Source: Vulcanimicrobiota bacterium (GTDB lineage Bacteria > Vulcanimicrobiota > Vulcanimicrobiia > Vulcanimicrobiales > Vulcanimicrobiaceae). Taken from it: a stretch of DNA of 17,551 bases. Below the pieces are notes generated by a model, which ran no database searches, was not told the origin of the DNA, and saw only the letters and a program-made list of their open reading frames with translations. Shown in pieces: positions 7,981-14,499 of the stretch. Both the position numbers and the translations under genes were made by a program. Numbering within the stretch: the first letter of the stretch is position 1; each line of letters opens with the position of its first letter. Location: contig JAFAQW010000208.1 of assembly GCA_019245995.1 (NCBI GenBank), positions 1-17,551 on the forward strand, given 5' to 3'.

Positions 7981-8052
7981 GGGGCGCATCGATGGTGTCG
8001 ACTGCGAGTCTGACCAACTCCGCGGCTCCGGGTTCGATTCCCGGGCGCTCCA
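7981..8052 (+). ncRNA. tmRNA-like tRNA-like domain lacking tag ORF and pseudoknots (mini-ssrA or tmRNA remnant)
   Basis: These 72 bases form a 7-bp acceptor stem (GGGGCGC 7981-7987 with GCGCTCC 8045-8051), followed by a single A (8052) and no encoded CCA. The third pair is G.U and the discriminator is A, together the alanine identity set used by tmRNA. The D region has no canonical D stem but contains GGTGTCGAC (7994-8002), matching the GGnnTCGAC signature of tmRNA. A 5-bp T arm with loop TTCGATT (8028-8044) is present. Between them, CTGC-GAGT (8002-8009) pairs with ACTC-(C)-GCGG (8017-8025) to give an 8-bp, singly bulged stem capped by a 7-base loop. This is where tmRNA would carry helix P2 and then about 250-300 bases of tag frame and pseudoknots. 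Those parts are absent here and nearby. It could be a deleted tmRNA pseudogene, a divergent tRNA, or a distinct small RNA. Confidence 0.6.
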
Positions 8053-8118
8053 GCCGCGACTATAACGGTTGCGAATGCATCAGCGACGTGATACGATAGG
8101 GCTGGTCAGACTCGCGGT
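8001..8118 (+). repeat. 16-base complementary pair linking the tRNA-like element to its downstream region
   Basis: Positions 8001-8016 (ACTGCGAGTCTGACCA) are complementary to 8103-8118 (TGGTCAGACTCGCGGT) over 16 contiguous pairs, including one G.U. The left arm is the 5' strand plus loop of the second stem in the tRNA-like element; the right arm lies beyond its 3' end. In a common transcript this pairing would either replace the second stem or form a pseudoknot with the acceptor stem. Confidence 0.85.
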
Positions 8119-8133
8119 CACGTTTAGATGCGC

Positions 8134-8168
8134 AAGGCGCCACAGTAATGCGGCGCCTTTGTCTTGTT
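8134..8168 (+). terminator. intrinsic terminator-like hairpin
   Basis: AAGGCGCC (8134-8141) pairs with GGCGCCTT (8152-8159) around a 10-base loop. It is followed on the plus strand by TTTGTCTTGTT (8158-8168), a T-rich run interrupted by G and C. It would end a plus-strand RNA of about 185 bases beginning at 7981. On the minus strand, downstream of the DUF59 stop, it is followed by GCGCAT and should terminate less well there. Confidence 0.65.
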
Positions 8169-8177
8169 GCAAGCGTC

Positions 8178-8489
8178 CTACCAAATACCGAGCATCGCCT
8201 TCACGTCGTCCGAGGCCATCGTGCGGGGGTCCCACGGTGGAGTGAAGGTGATCTCGACGTTGGCGTTCCTGACGCCGTCGATGCGGAGCACGTGATCCTT
8301 CACCGACTGCATGAACATCGGCCCGACGGGGCACATCGGTGACGTCAGCGTCATCGTGACCGTGACGTCCTCGCCGTTTTCTCCCTCCGTGGCGATGTCG
8401 TATACGAGTCCCAGTTCGAGAATGCCCAAGTTGAGCTCGGGGTCTTTCACTTCAACGAGCGCTTCGCGAACTTGTTCGGTCGTCGGCAT
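8178..8489 (-). CDS. DUF59 (MIP18/PaaD-like) iron-sulfur assembly protein
   Basis: This small cytoplasmic protein of 103 residues comprises a single MIP18/DUF59 domain. Landmarks are VKDPELNLGILELGLVYDI (14-32) and the conserved cysteine C53 in TSPMCPVGP. The domain ends with the family-typical TPPWDPRTMASDDVKAMLGIW. Relatives include SufT and PaaD, which help deliver iron-sulfur clusters to target proteins. In genomes where it stands alone, as here, the role is inferred to be general Fe-S maturation. The frame stays open upstream, but residues before MPTTEQ do not look like the family and would need a TTG start. The ATG at 8489 is therefore chosen even though no Shine-Dalgarno sequence is visible (bases before it read AACTCCTAGTTCT). 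It is divergent from clpC. Confidence 0.9.
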   Translation of the reverse strand: MPTTEQVREALVEVKDPELNLGILELGLVYDIATEGENGEDVTVTMTLTSPMCPVGPMFMQSVKDHVLRIDGVRNANVEITFTPPWDPRTMASDDVKAMLGIW

Positions 8490-8635
8490 AGAACTAGGAG
8501 TTTGGCGATTGGTGCGGCAACCCTTCGGAACAGAAAAGGGTGAGAGTATCGACCCGTGGCGGCGGTCGCGGAGCCTCAACGAAACTCGATGACGCCGGCG
8601 AGCGTTTAGAGGATAAGGAAAGGAAAGCCAGAGCG
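8490..8635. promoter_or_regulatory. divergent DUF59-clpC control region
   Basis: This 146-base gap carries the start signals of both genes. A dyad ACCCTT-N10-AAGGGT spans 8520-8541 and is a candidate operator. GGAAAG (8622-8627) lies 8 bases before the clpC ATG at 8636 and serves as its ribosome binding site. I see no CIRCE element, CtsR heptad repeats or HspR-type dyad, so the regulator of clpC cannot be named. Confidence 0.4.
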
Positions 8636-11134
8636 ATGTCGATGTGGGAGCCCTTCACCGAGCGAGCGCGGCGCAGCATTGTGCTCGCTCAGGAAGAAGC
8701 GCAGCGTCTCGGTAACAACTATATTGGCACCGAGCATATTCTGCTCGGCATCATCTCCGAGGGCGAAAGCCTTGCGGCGAAAGTGCTCGAGTCGCTCGGC
8801 GTCAACCTCGCAAAAGTCCGCCAAGAGGTGGAAGCCATCGTGGGTCGCGGCGGCCAGACCGTGCAACAGGAGATGGTCTTCACGCCGCGCGCGAAGCGCG
8901 TGATCGAGCTGGCCTTCGAGGAGGCCCGGCAACTCAACCACAATTACATCGGAACCGAGCACTTGCTTCTCGGCTTGATTCGCGAGGGCGAAGGCGTGGC
9001 CGCGCGCGTGCTGACCAATCTCGGCGTGGACCCCGCGAAAGTTCGCGTGCAGACGACCTCCTTGCTCGGGGCCGAAGGCCAGCCCGCCGCGCCGAAGGGC
9101 AAGAGCAAGACGCCGACGCTCGACGCCTACGGCCGCGATCTCACGACGCTGGCCCGCGACAACAAGCTCGATCCCGTCATCGGGCGCAACACCGAAATCG
9201 AGCGCGTCATCCAAATTCTCTCGCGCCGCACGAAGAACAACCCGGCGCTCATCGGCGAGCCCGGCGTCGGCAAGACCGCCATCGCCGAAGGTTTGGCGCA
9301 ACGCGTCATCAAGGGCGACATCCCCGAACCGCTGCGCGAGCGGCGCGTGATCACGCTCGATCTCGCGGGCCTGGTTGCGGGCACGAAGTACCGCGGCGAG
9401 TTCGAAGAGCGCATGAAGCGCGTCATGGACGAAATCCGCGCGGCCGCGGGCGAGATCATCCTGTTCATCGACGAGCTGCACACGCTCGTCGGCGCGGGCG
9501 CCGCCGAAGGCGCGATCGACGCGAGCAACATCATCAAGCCCGCGCTCGCGCGCGGCGAGCTGCAGTGCATCGGCGCGACGACGCTCAACGAGTTTCGCAA
9601 GCACATCGAGAAGGACGCCGCGCTGGAGCGCCGTTTTCAGCCCGTCATGGTCGGCGAGCCGACGGTCGAGGAGACGATCGAAATTCTCAAAGGGCTGCGC
9701 GACCGGTACGAGGCCCATCATAAGGTTCAGATCACCGACGAAGCGCTCGCGATGGCCGCGCGTCTGGGCGACCGCTACATCACCGACCGCTTCCTCCCCG
9801 ACAAGGCCGTGGACCTCATCGACGAAGCGAGCTCGCGCGTGCGCCTGCAGGCGACGCTGCCGCCGCCGGCGGTCCGCGAGGCCGACGCCCAACTGCGCAA
9901 GCTGATCGCCGAAAAAGAGGCGGTCGTCAAAAACCAAGAGTTCGATAAGGCCGCGACGATTCGCGATCGCGAGGAGAAGCTGCGACTCGAAAAGGCGCAG
10001 CTCGAGCAAGAGTGGCGCGAGCGCAAGACGCACGGCGAGCGCATCCTCAAGGTAACGGCGGAAAACATCGCCGAGATCGTCTCGTCGTGGACGAAGATTC
10101 CGGTGAGCCGTCTCGCGCAAGCGGAGACCGAGAAGCTGCTCAAGATGGGCGAGCTGCTCCACCAGCGCGTCGTCGGACAAGACGAGGCGATCGGCGTGAT
10201 CACGCGCGCCATCCGCCGTTCGCGCGCCGGGTTGAAGAATCCGAATCGCCCGATCGGGTCGTTCATCTTCCTCGGGCCGACGGGCGTCGGCAAGACCGAA
10301 GTGGCGCGCAGCGTCGCGGCGTTTCTCTTCGACGACGAAGAGTCCATGATTCGCATCGACATGTCCGAGTATATGGAAAAGTACTCGGTCAGCCGGCTCG
10401 TCGGCGCGCCGCCCGGATACGTGGGCTACGAAGAAGGCGGCCAGCTAACGGAAGCGGTGCGTCGCCGCCCGTATTCCGTCGTGCTGCTCGACGAGATCGA
10501 GAAGGCGCATCCCGACGTGTTCAATCTGCTGCTCCAGGTGCTCGAAGACGGACGCCTCACCGACTCGCAAGGCCGTCACGTCGACTTCAAAAACTGCGTG
10601 ATCATCATGACTAGCAACGTCGGCGCGACGGGGATGACTACGACCAACGACATCGGCTTCCGGCTCCAAAAAATTTCCAGCGAAGATCAGGTCAAGGCCT
10701 ACGAACGGATGAAGAGCCGCGTGCTCGAGGAAGTGAAACAGACCTTCCGGCCCGAGTTCCTCAACCGGGTGGACGAAGTCGTCGTCTTCCACCAGCTGTC
10801 GCGCGAGGAGATCGAGCAGATCGTCACGCTCGAGTTGGACAAAGTCATCCGCGAGGTGCGCGCGCAGGACATGGAGCTGAAGGTCACCGACGGCGCCAAG
10901 TCGCTGTTGGCCCGCAAGGGATGGGACCCGCAGTTCGGGGCGCGACCGTTGCGGCGCGCGATCCAGCGCATGGTCGAAGACGAGGTCGCGGAGGAGATGC
11001 TGCGCGGCACGTTCAGCGCCGGCGATCACATCTTGGCCGACATCGATCCGGACGATCCCGAAAAGCTCAAGTACTCGAAGATTCCATCGATCGAGCCGCC
11101 GGCCGCGCCGCCGCCCGAACCCGCCGTTACGTAA
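8636..11134 (+). CDS. clpC: ATP-dependent Clp protease ATP-binding subunit ClpC
   Basis: This 832-residue AAA+ unfoldase feeds proteins to ClpP in the cytoplasm. Domains in order: two Clp-N repeats (about 1-70 and 77-145, each with NYIGTEH), then AAA-1 with Walker A GEPGVGKT (207-214) and Walker B ILFIDE (275-280). A UVR-type middle region follows (about 423-458, KLIAEKEAVVKNQEFDKAA). AAA-2 has Walker A GPTGVGKT (547-554), Walker B VVLLDE (615-620) and sensor-2 GARPLRRAI (768-776). The short middle region separates ClpC from ClpB. The tripeptide IGF (673-675) is the ClpP-docking loop, so this is a protease partner. The ATG at 8636 is chosen because GGAAAG precedes it by 8 bases and MSMWEPFTERARR is the usual ClpC beginning; the 32 residues upstream are unrelated to the family. 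No mcsA/mcsB or ctsR genes are adjacent. Confidence 0.97.
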   Translation: MSMWEPFTERARRSIVLAQEEAQRLGNNYIGTEHILLGIISEGESLAAKVLESLGVNLAKVRQEVEAIVGRGGQTVQQEMVFTPRAKRVIELAFEEARQLNHNYIGTEHLLLGLIREGEGVAARVLTNLGVDPAKVRVQTTSLLGAEGQPAAPKGKSKTPTLDAYGRDLTTLARDNKLDPVIGRNTEIERVIQILSRRTKNNPALIGEPGVGKTAIAEGLAQRVIKGDIPEPLRERRVITLDLAGLVAGTKYRGEFEERMKRVMDEIRAAAGEIILFIDELHTLVGAGAAEGAIDASNIIKPALARGELQCIGATTLNEFRKHIEKDAALERRFQPVMVGEPTVEETIEILKGLRDRYEAHHKVQITDEALAMAARLGDRYITDRFLPDKAVDLIDEASSRVRLQATLPPPAVREADAQLRKLIAEKEAVVKNQEFDKAATIRDREEKLRLEKAQLEQEWRERKTHGERILKVTAENIAEIVSSWTKIPVSRLAQAETEKLLKMGELLHQRVVGQDEAIGVITRAIRRSRAGLKNPNRPIGSFIFLGPTGVGKTEVARSVAAFLFDDEESMIRIDMSEYMEKYSVSRLVGAPPGYVGYEEGGQLTEAVRRRPYSVVLLDEIEKAHPDVFNLLLQVLEDGRLTDSQGRHVDFKNCVIIMTSNVGATGMTTTNDIGFRLQKISSEDQVKAYERMKSRVLEEVKQTFRPEFLNRVDEVVVFHQLSREEIEQIVTLELDKVIREVRAQDMELKVTDGAKSLLARKGWDPQFGARPLRRAIQRMVEDEVAEEMLRGTFSAGDHILADIDPDDPEKLKYSKIPSIEPPAAPPPEPAVT

Positions 11135-11150
11135 GGTTTCCTACTAGGGC

Positions 11151-12680
11151 GTGCACGCGCTGCTCGTTGCAGCGGTCCTCGCACAGACCACGCCGGCGCT
11201 CGCCGTTTCGGCGACGAGCGTCAATCTCAATCCGGCCCAGCAGCAGGTCGTAACGATCAACGGGGCCAGCGCGCCTTTGGAGGCGACGCTGGACGAGCGG
11301 CTCGTCAACGTCACCGTCGCGCCGGACGGATCCAGCGTTACGATTACGGCGACGCAAGCGACGGGCAGCGACGTGCTGCACCTCGTCGACGCGTCGGGCG
11401 CGCACGCCGACGTGGCGATTCGCGTCGCCTTCAACGCCGGCACGATCGCGGCGCAAACGAGCTTACGCGTCACGGGCGATCCCGTGGATCCGCAGTGGCT
11501 CGCCCAACAGGTTCGTAACGCCGCCCTTCGCGCGGCGCAGGCGCAGCCCGACGCGCGCGTCGCCGTCGGCGAGATTCCGCCGATTCCGGATGCGCCGGCG
11601 CCCGGCGCGAGAACGCAAGTCGCCGTGCCCGTGCAGATCTCCGGCGACGGCAAGTATTTCGACCAGAGCGGCTCGACGCTGGTGAACGTTACGAACGTCG
11701 CGGCGGCGCCCTTCGCTCCGAGCCTGCTCTTTTACGACGACGATCCCGAGCACGTTACACAAGACGGCCTGCTCTTTCGCGCGACCGTCGCGCCCGCAGC
11801 GCCGGCGCGGCTGTACTACTACCACGACGACGGCGAAGACCCGCGACGGCTCGTCGTCTCCATCGCCGGCGCCTCGTCCGACGCGAGCACCGTCCAACTG
11901 GTCGGAACGCAGGCCGGGCCGAACATGGACGTGATGCACGTCGGGCACACGGTCAGCAAGAACTTCTTGCTGACCAAGACGCGCCACGAAGGCGTGATCG
12001 TGGATCTCGTTCCGGGGGCGCCGTACGTCGTGGCCGACGTCCCGATGACGGCGCGCCAGTTGGTCGCGGGAACCCTCGACGTGCGAGTGCTTTCGGGCGG
12101 ACCGGTCACCGTTTCGGTCATCGCGGCGTCGCCCGGCGTCGATCCCCGCACGCTGCTCGACGGCCCGCCGTTGCCCGGCGACGGTCACCACCGCACGGGC
12201 GTCTTCCAGATCGCGGGCTACGGAAGCGAAGCGCTCAACTATCGGATCGGACAACCGGACGCGACGGTCGTGATCGGCGACACCGATCCCACGCCGCCGA
12301 GCGCGGACCCGCAGTCGGCCGGCCACGACTACGGCGACTACGGCGTCCTGCACTCAATAGGCCTCAGGGTGCAGAACCCCGGAGTCTCTCCGGCGACGGC
12401 CTATCTCTATTTTCGCCCGCTCGCCGGTCCCGCGCGGGGCACGTTCTTGCTCGACGGCAACCTGATCGAGATCGGGTGCGTGCGCGTCTCGACGCCCTAC
12501 GAAATCTCGGCGTTGAACCTAGCCGCCGGCGAGAGCTATCGCGGCGTGCTGTTGACGACGTCCGACGGCGGCTCGTTCTATCCCGCCGAAATCGGCATCA
12601 CGACCACGCCGCCGCAGCCGCACGCGCCGCCGATCTCCGCCCCGGACGGCTGCTTTCCGAAACCGCAAGCCGCACAATGA
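11151..12680 (+). CDS. secreted protein of unknown function with N-terminal Ig-like (BIG-type) domain
   Basis: This 509-residue protein begins with GTG and a hydrophobic leader (MHALLVAAVLAQTTPALAVSA) that lacks basic residues but looks like a signal peptide. Residues about 20-95 are a beta-rich segment (SVNLNPAQQQVVTINGASAP ... VTITATQATGSDVLHLVDAS), like a bacterial Ig-like BIG domain. The remaining 400 residues are beta-rich, Pro/Gly/Asp-rich and have no family I recognise. Only two cysteines occur (C443 and C501), both near the C terminus, so a single disulfide is possible. The gene starts 16 bases after clpC and ends in an ATGA overlap with the WYL regulator, so the three are probably one operon. 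Its function is unknown; a surface or periplasmic structural role is a guess. Confidence 0.8.
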   Translation: MHALLVAAVLAQTTPALAVSATSVNLNPAQQQVVTINGASAPLEATLDERLVNVTVAPDGSSVTITATQATGSDVLHLVDASGAHADVAIRVAFNAGTIAAQTSLRVTGDPVDPQWLAQQVRNAALRAAQAQPDARVAVGEIPPIPDAPAPGARTQVAVPVQISGDGKYFDQSGSTLVNVTNVAAAPFAPSLLFYDDDPEHVTQDGLLFRATVAPAAPARLYYYHDDGEDPRRLVVSIAGASSDASTVQLVGTQAGPNMDVMHVGHTVSKNFLLTKTRHEGVIVDLVPGAPYVVADVPMTARQLVAGTLDVRVLSGGPVTVSVIAASPGVDPRTLLDGPPLPGDGHHRTGVFQIAGYGSEALNYRIGQPDATVVIGDTDPTPPSADPQSAGHDYGDYGVLHSIGLRVQNPGVSPATAYLYFRPLAGPARGTFLLDGNLIEIGCVRVSTPYEISALNLAAGESYRGVLLTTSDGGSFYPAEIGITTTPPQPHAPPISAPDGCFPKPQAAQ

Positions 12681-13678
12681 TGGGCGAAGGGGAGGCGAAG
12701 GTCGTTCTGTTGGTGCGCCTCCTCAACGCGATCGACCAGGGGCGTCATTCGTTCGAGGCGCTCAAAGACCGGATCGCCGAAGGCGGAAAGCGCCCGAGCA
12801 CGCGCAGCCTACGGCGTTACCTGGCAATCCTCAGCAACGCGGGCTTCCCGTGGTACTTCGACCGCGCCGCGAACGTCTATCGTTTCTCCGACGGCTATAA
12901 CCTCAAGCGGCTCGACCTCTCGAGCGGCGAGCTCTTTGGGCTGGTGGCGCTGCGCGCGCTCGGATCGAGCATCGGCGGCACGATCGGGGCGTCGATCGAC
13001 GAGGTGGCGGAAAAGATCGTCGGTAGCGCGGGCAGCGGGACGCAGGCGCGCCTGACGACCGCGTCACCGATGGCGTTTCGCCTCTCGGAGATCCGCCTCG
13101 ACGAACACGGTGAGCGGGCCTTCGCGCTCCTGTCGTCGGCCGAGCGCGCCTCGCGCAGCGTGCGCTTCTCGTATCTCGATAAGGAAGGCCGCTGCAGCGG
13201 CCGCACCGCCGACCCGTACGGCTTCATCGTCAACGCTGGGCGCGTGTATTGCGTCGCCTACGATCACGCCCGTCGCGACATGCGCACCTTTGCGGTGGAC
13301 AGCGTGAGCGAGCCGGTGATGCTGAGCAAGAACTTCGTTCGCCCGAAGGACTTCAACGTGGAGGCGTACGCCGCGGCCTCGATCAGCGGAGTGCTCCACA
13401 GCGATCGCACGACGCACGTCCGCGTGCGCTTCGAGCCCCGTGTCGCGAAGGCGGCGGTCGCGGCACGCGTCGTCGCCGAGCGCGACATCGAGCACCGCGA
13501 CGACGGATCGGTCGAGATCGGCTATCGCGTGGCCGACGTCGAGGAGTTGGTGCGCTGGGTGCTCGGTTGGGGCGCCGCCGCCGAAGTCATCGCGCCGCCG
13601 CAGGCGCGCGAGCGCATCGCGGAGCTGGCGAACGAGATCCACGACAAGTATTCCGACGGCGTGAAGAACGCAAATTAA
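12677..13678 (+). CDS. WYL-domain transcriptional regulator
   Basis: This 333-residue protein has an N-terminal DNA-binding region (about 5-60, KVVLLVRLLNAIDQG through TRSLRRYLAILSNAGFP) of the HTH type that precedes WYL domains. The WYL domain follows (about 150-235, RSVRFSYLDKEGRCSGRTAD, then PYGFIVNAGRVYCVAYD), with a WCX-like C-terminal extension (about 250-325, ending in EELVRWVLGWGAAAEVI and a helix). WYL proteins sense ligands, in some cases nucleic acids, and regulate stress, defence or DNA-repair genes. The start ATG at 12677 overlaps the stop of the upstream gene (ATGA) and has no Shine-Dalgarno sequence, indicating translational coupling. The frame extends 67 codons upstream, but that part overlaps the secreted-protein gene in another frame and is rejected. 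Targets are unknown; co-transcription with clpC is the only clue. Confidence 0.9.
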   Translation: MMGEGEAKVVLLVRLLNAIDQGRHSFEALKDRIAEGGKRPSTRSLRRYLAILSNAGFPWYFDRAANVYRFSDGYNLKRLDLSSGELFGLVALRALGSSIGGTIGASIDEVAEKIVGSAGSGTQARLTTASPMAFRLSEIRLDEHGERAFALLSSAERASRSVRFSYLDKEGRCSGRTADPYGFIVNAGRVYCVAYDHARRDMRTFAVDSVSEPVMLSKNFVRPKDFNVEAYAAASISGVLHSDRTTHVRVRFEPRVAKAAVAARVVAERDIEHRDDGSVEIGYRVADVEELVRWVLGWGAAAEVIAPPQARERIAELANEIHDKYSDGVKNAN

Positions 13679-13705
13679 CGGAGCCCGTCGATTCGACGGG
13701 CTCCG
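13679..13705 (+). terminator. 12-bp perfect hairpin after the clpC operon
   Basis: CGGAGCCCGTCG (13679-13690) pairs perfectly with CGACGGGCTCCG (13694-13705) around a 3-base loop, starting one base after the WYL gene stop codon. No T-tract follows (ACGTATTCACG), so it may act as an mRNA 3'-end stabiliser or factor-dependent terminator rather than a classic intrinsic one. Confidence 0.65.
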
Positions 13706-14022
13706 ACGTATTCACGCACCTACCTCGCCTGTTTGGCGCTCGTGAGAGTGCCCCACTGACGCCGGTAAGCGGTTTGGCCTTTGCCGTTGATCGTCGCTCA
13801 TCACGATGATGCATACGTTGCATTGGCCGCGAACGATACGTTCGTCACACTTCGATATAATTTTCGAAGCTTGTGCATCGTAGCACAGCGCAATAACGAC
13901 CACAAGCGGTCGCTCGTGCAATTCACAAGCTGTCCACAACTTTTTTGCGTTATGCACGGGCGGCGTCGCCTAGCGAGCGCGCTGCGCGGGTTGACATACG
14001 AACCACAGCGAAATCAGCGCTC
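13706..14022. promoter_or_regulatory. 317-base palindrome-rich intergenic control region
   Basis: No protein gene is supported here. The region holds three short perfect dyads: ATGCA-N5-TGCAT (13809-13823), CGAACG-ATA-CGTTCG (13830-13844) and CTTCGA-N8-TCGAAG (13850-13869). The last encloses a perfect -10 hexamer, TATAAT, at 13856-13861, although no good -35 precedes it. The heptamer CACAAGC occurs at 13901-13907 and 13924-13930 and inverted at 13869-13875. DnaA-box-like nonamers CTGTCCACA (13930-13938, 7 of 9) and TTATGCACG (13950-13958, 8 of 9) flank a T6 run. TTGACA (13991-13996) lies close to the next gene's ATG. It is probably the control region of the small gene plus hutH. Confidence 0.45.
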
Positions 14023-14499
14023 ATGTGGCTCGCGCTGTCGGCCTTCGTGCTGGCCCAGAGTTTCTTCGGCGGCTTGCCGATCGACGGCATTCACTGCGAC
14101 CGGCAAGAGGGCGCCGCGGAGCACATTCACGCGCACTTGTCGCTGTACGATCGCGGCCGCGCCGTCGCGCTGCCGGCCAACGTGGGGATCCCGATGAGCG
14201 CCCAGTGTCTGTATTGGTTGCACACGCACAGCGACGACGGGGTCATTCACATCGAGTCGCCGGTGCGCCGCACGTTTACGTTGGGAGAGTTCTTCGACAT
14301 CTGGGGCCCCGAACTGAGCGCGACGCGCGCGGGTCCCGTCGTCGCGCCTCAGCGACGCCGCCTGGTGATCGTGGTCAACGGAAAGCCGTGGAGCGGCGAT
14401 CCGCGCGCGATCGTGTTGCACGACCACGAAAGTATCGTAATCCAAAACGGTCCGCCGTTCGCGCATCCGCCGTCACCCGATTGGTCGAAGTTGGGGTGA
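14023..14499 (+). CDS. small exported protein with conserved histidine motifs, unknown function
   Basis: This 158-residue protein begins with a hydrophobic leader (MWLALSAFVLAQSFFGG) and continues with a strongly patterned domain. Landmarks are GIHCDRQEG (22-30), HIHAH (34-38), C62, YWLHTH (64-69), VIHIESPVRRTFTLGEFFDIWG (74-95) and VVNGKPWSGDPRAIVL (117-132). I recognise this as a family seen in Chloroflexi and Actinobacteria with the same HIHAHL...WLHTH...HIESP order, but I know no assigned function. The clustered histidines and two cysteines suggest metal binding, which is inference. The frame is open for 26 more codons upstream, but only a TTG start exists there. No ribosome binding site precedes the ATG, so the message may be leaderless. 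Its TGA stop overlaps the GTG start of hutH (GTGA), pointing to coupled translation. Confidence 0.8.
   Translation: MWLALSAFVLAQSFFGGLPIDGIHCDRQEGAAEHIHAHLSLYDRGRAVALPANVGIPMSAQCLYWLHTHSDDGVIHIESPVRRTFTLGEFFDIWGPELSATRAGPVVAPQRRRLVIVVNGKPWSGDPRAIVLHDHESIVIQNGPPFAHPPSPDWSKLG

Noticed and set aside
7981..8052. Ordinary tRNA-Val(GAC)
   Set aside because: There is no normal D stem, the anticodon stem has a mismatch or bulge, position 8 is not T, and the acceptor has alanine-type G3.U70. The D-region signature fits tmRNA better. A tRNA scan would settle it.
7880..8177. Complete or circularly permuted tmRNA gene
   Set aside because: In a permuted gene the T arm precedes the 5' acceptor strand; here it follows. 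No tag frame ending in AA was found in any forward frame of 8053-8118.
8490..8579. N-terminal extension of the DUF59 protein
   Set aside because: It would start at TTG and adds 30 residues unlike the family.
8490..8635. CIRCE, CtsR or HspR site controlling clpC
   Set aside because: None of these motifs is present; only an unrelated ACCCTT/AAGGGT dyad is seen.
8606..10180. Long minus-strand frame opposite clpC
   Set aside because: It mirrors clpC codons in a high-GC sequence and its translation is low-complexity Arg/Leu/Asp/Ala with no family features.
13991..14019. TTGACA promoter just before the small histidine-motif gene
   Set aside because: The -35 is perfect, but the -10 position reads TCAGCG-like and the start site would fall at or after the ATG.
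13706..14022. Chromosomal origin of replication
   Set aside because: Only two or three degenerate DnaA-like boxes are present and no dnaA, dnaN or gidA neighbours; reported only as a weak signal.
14025..14495. N-terminal extension of HutH
   Set aside because: It overlaps the small conserved gene in another frame, is Arg-rich, and would exceed normal HutH length by 157 residues.
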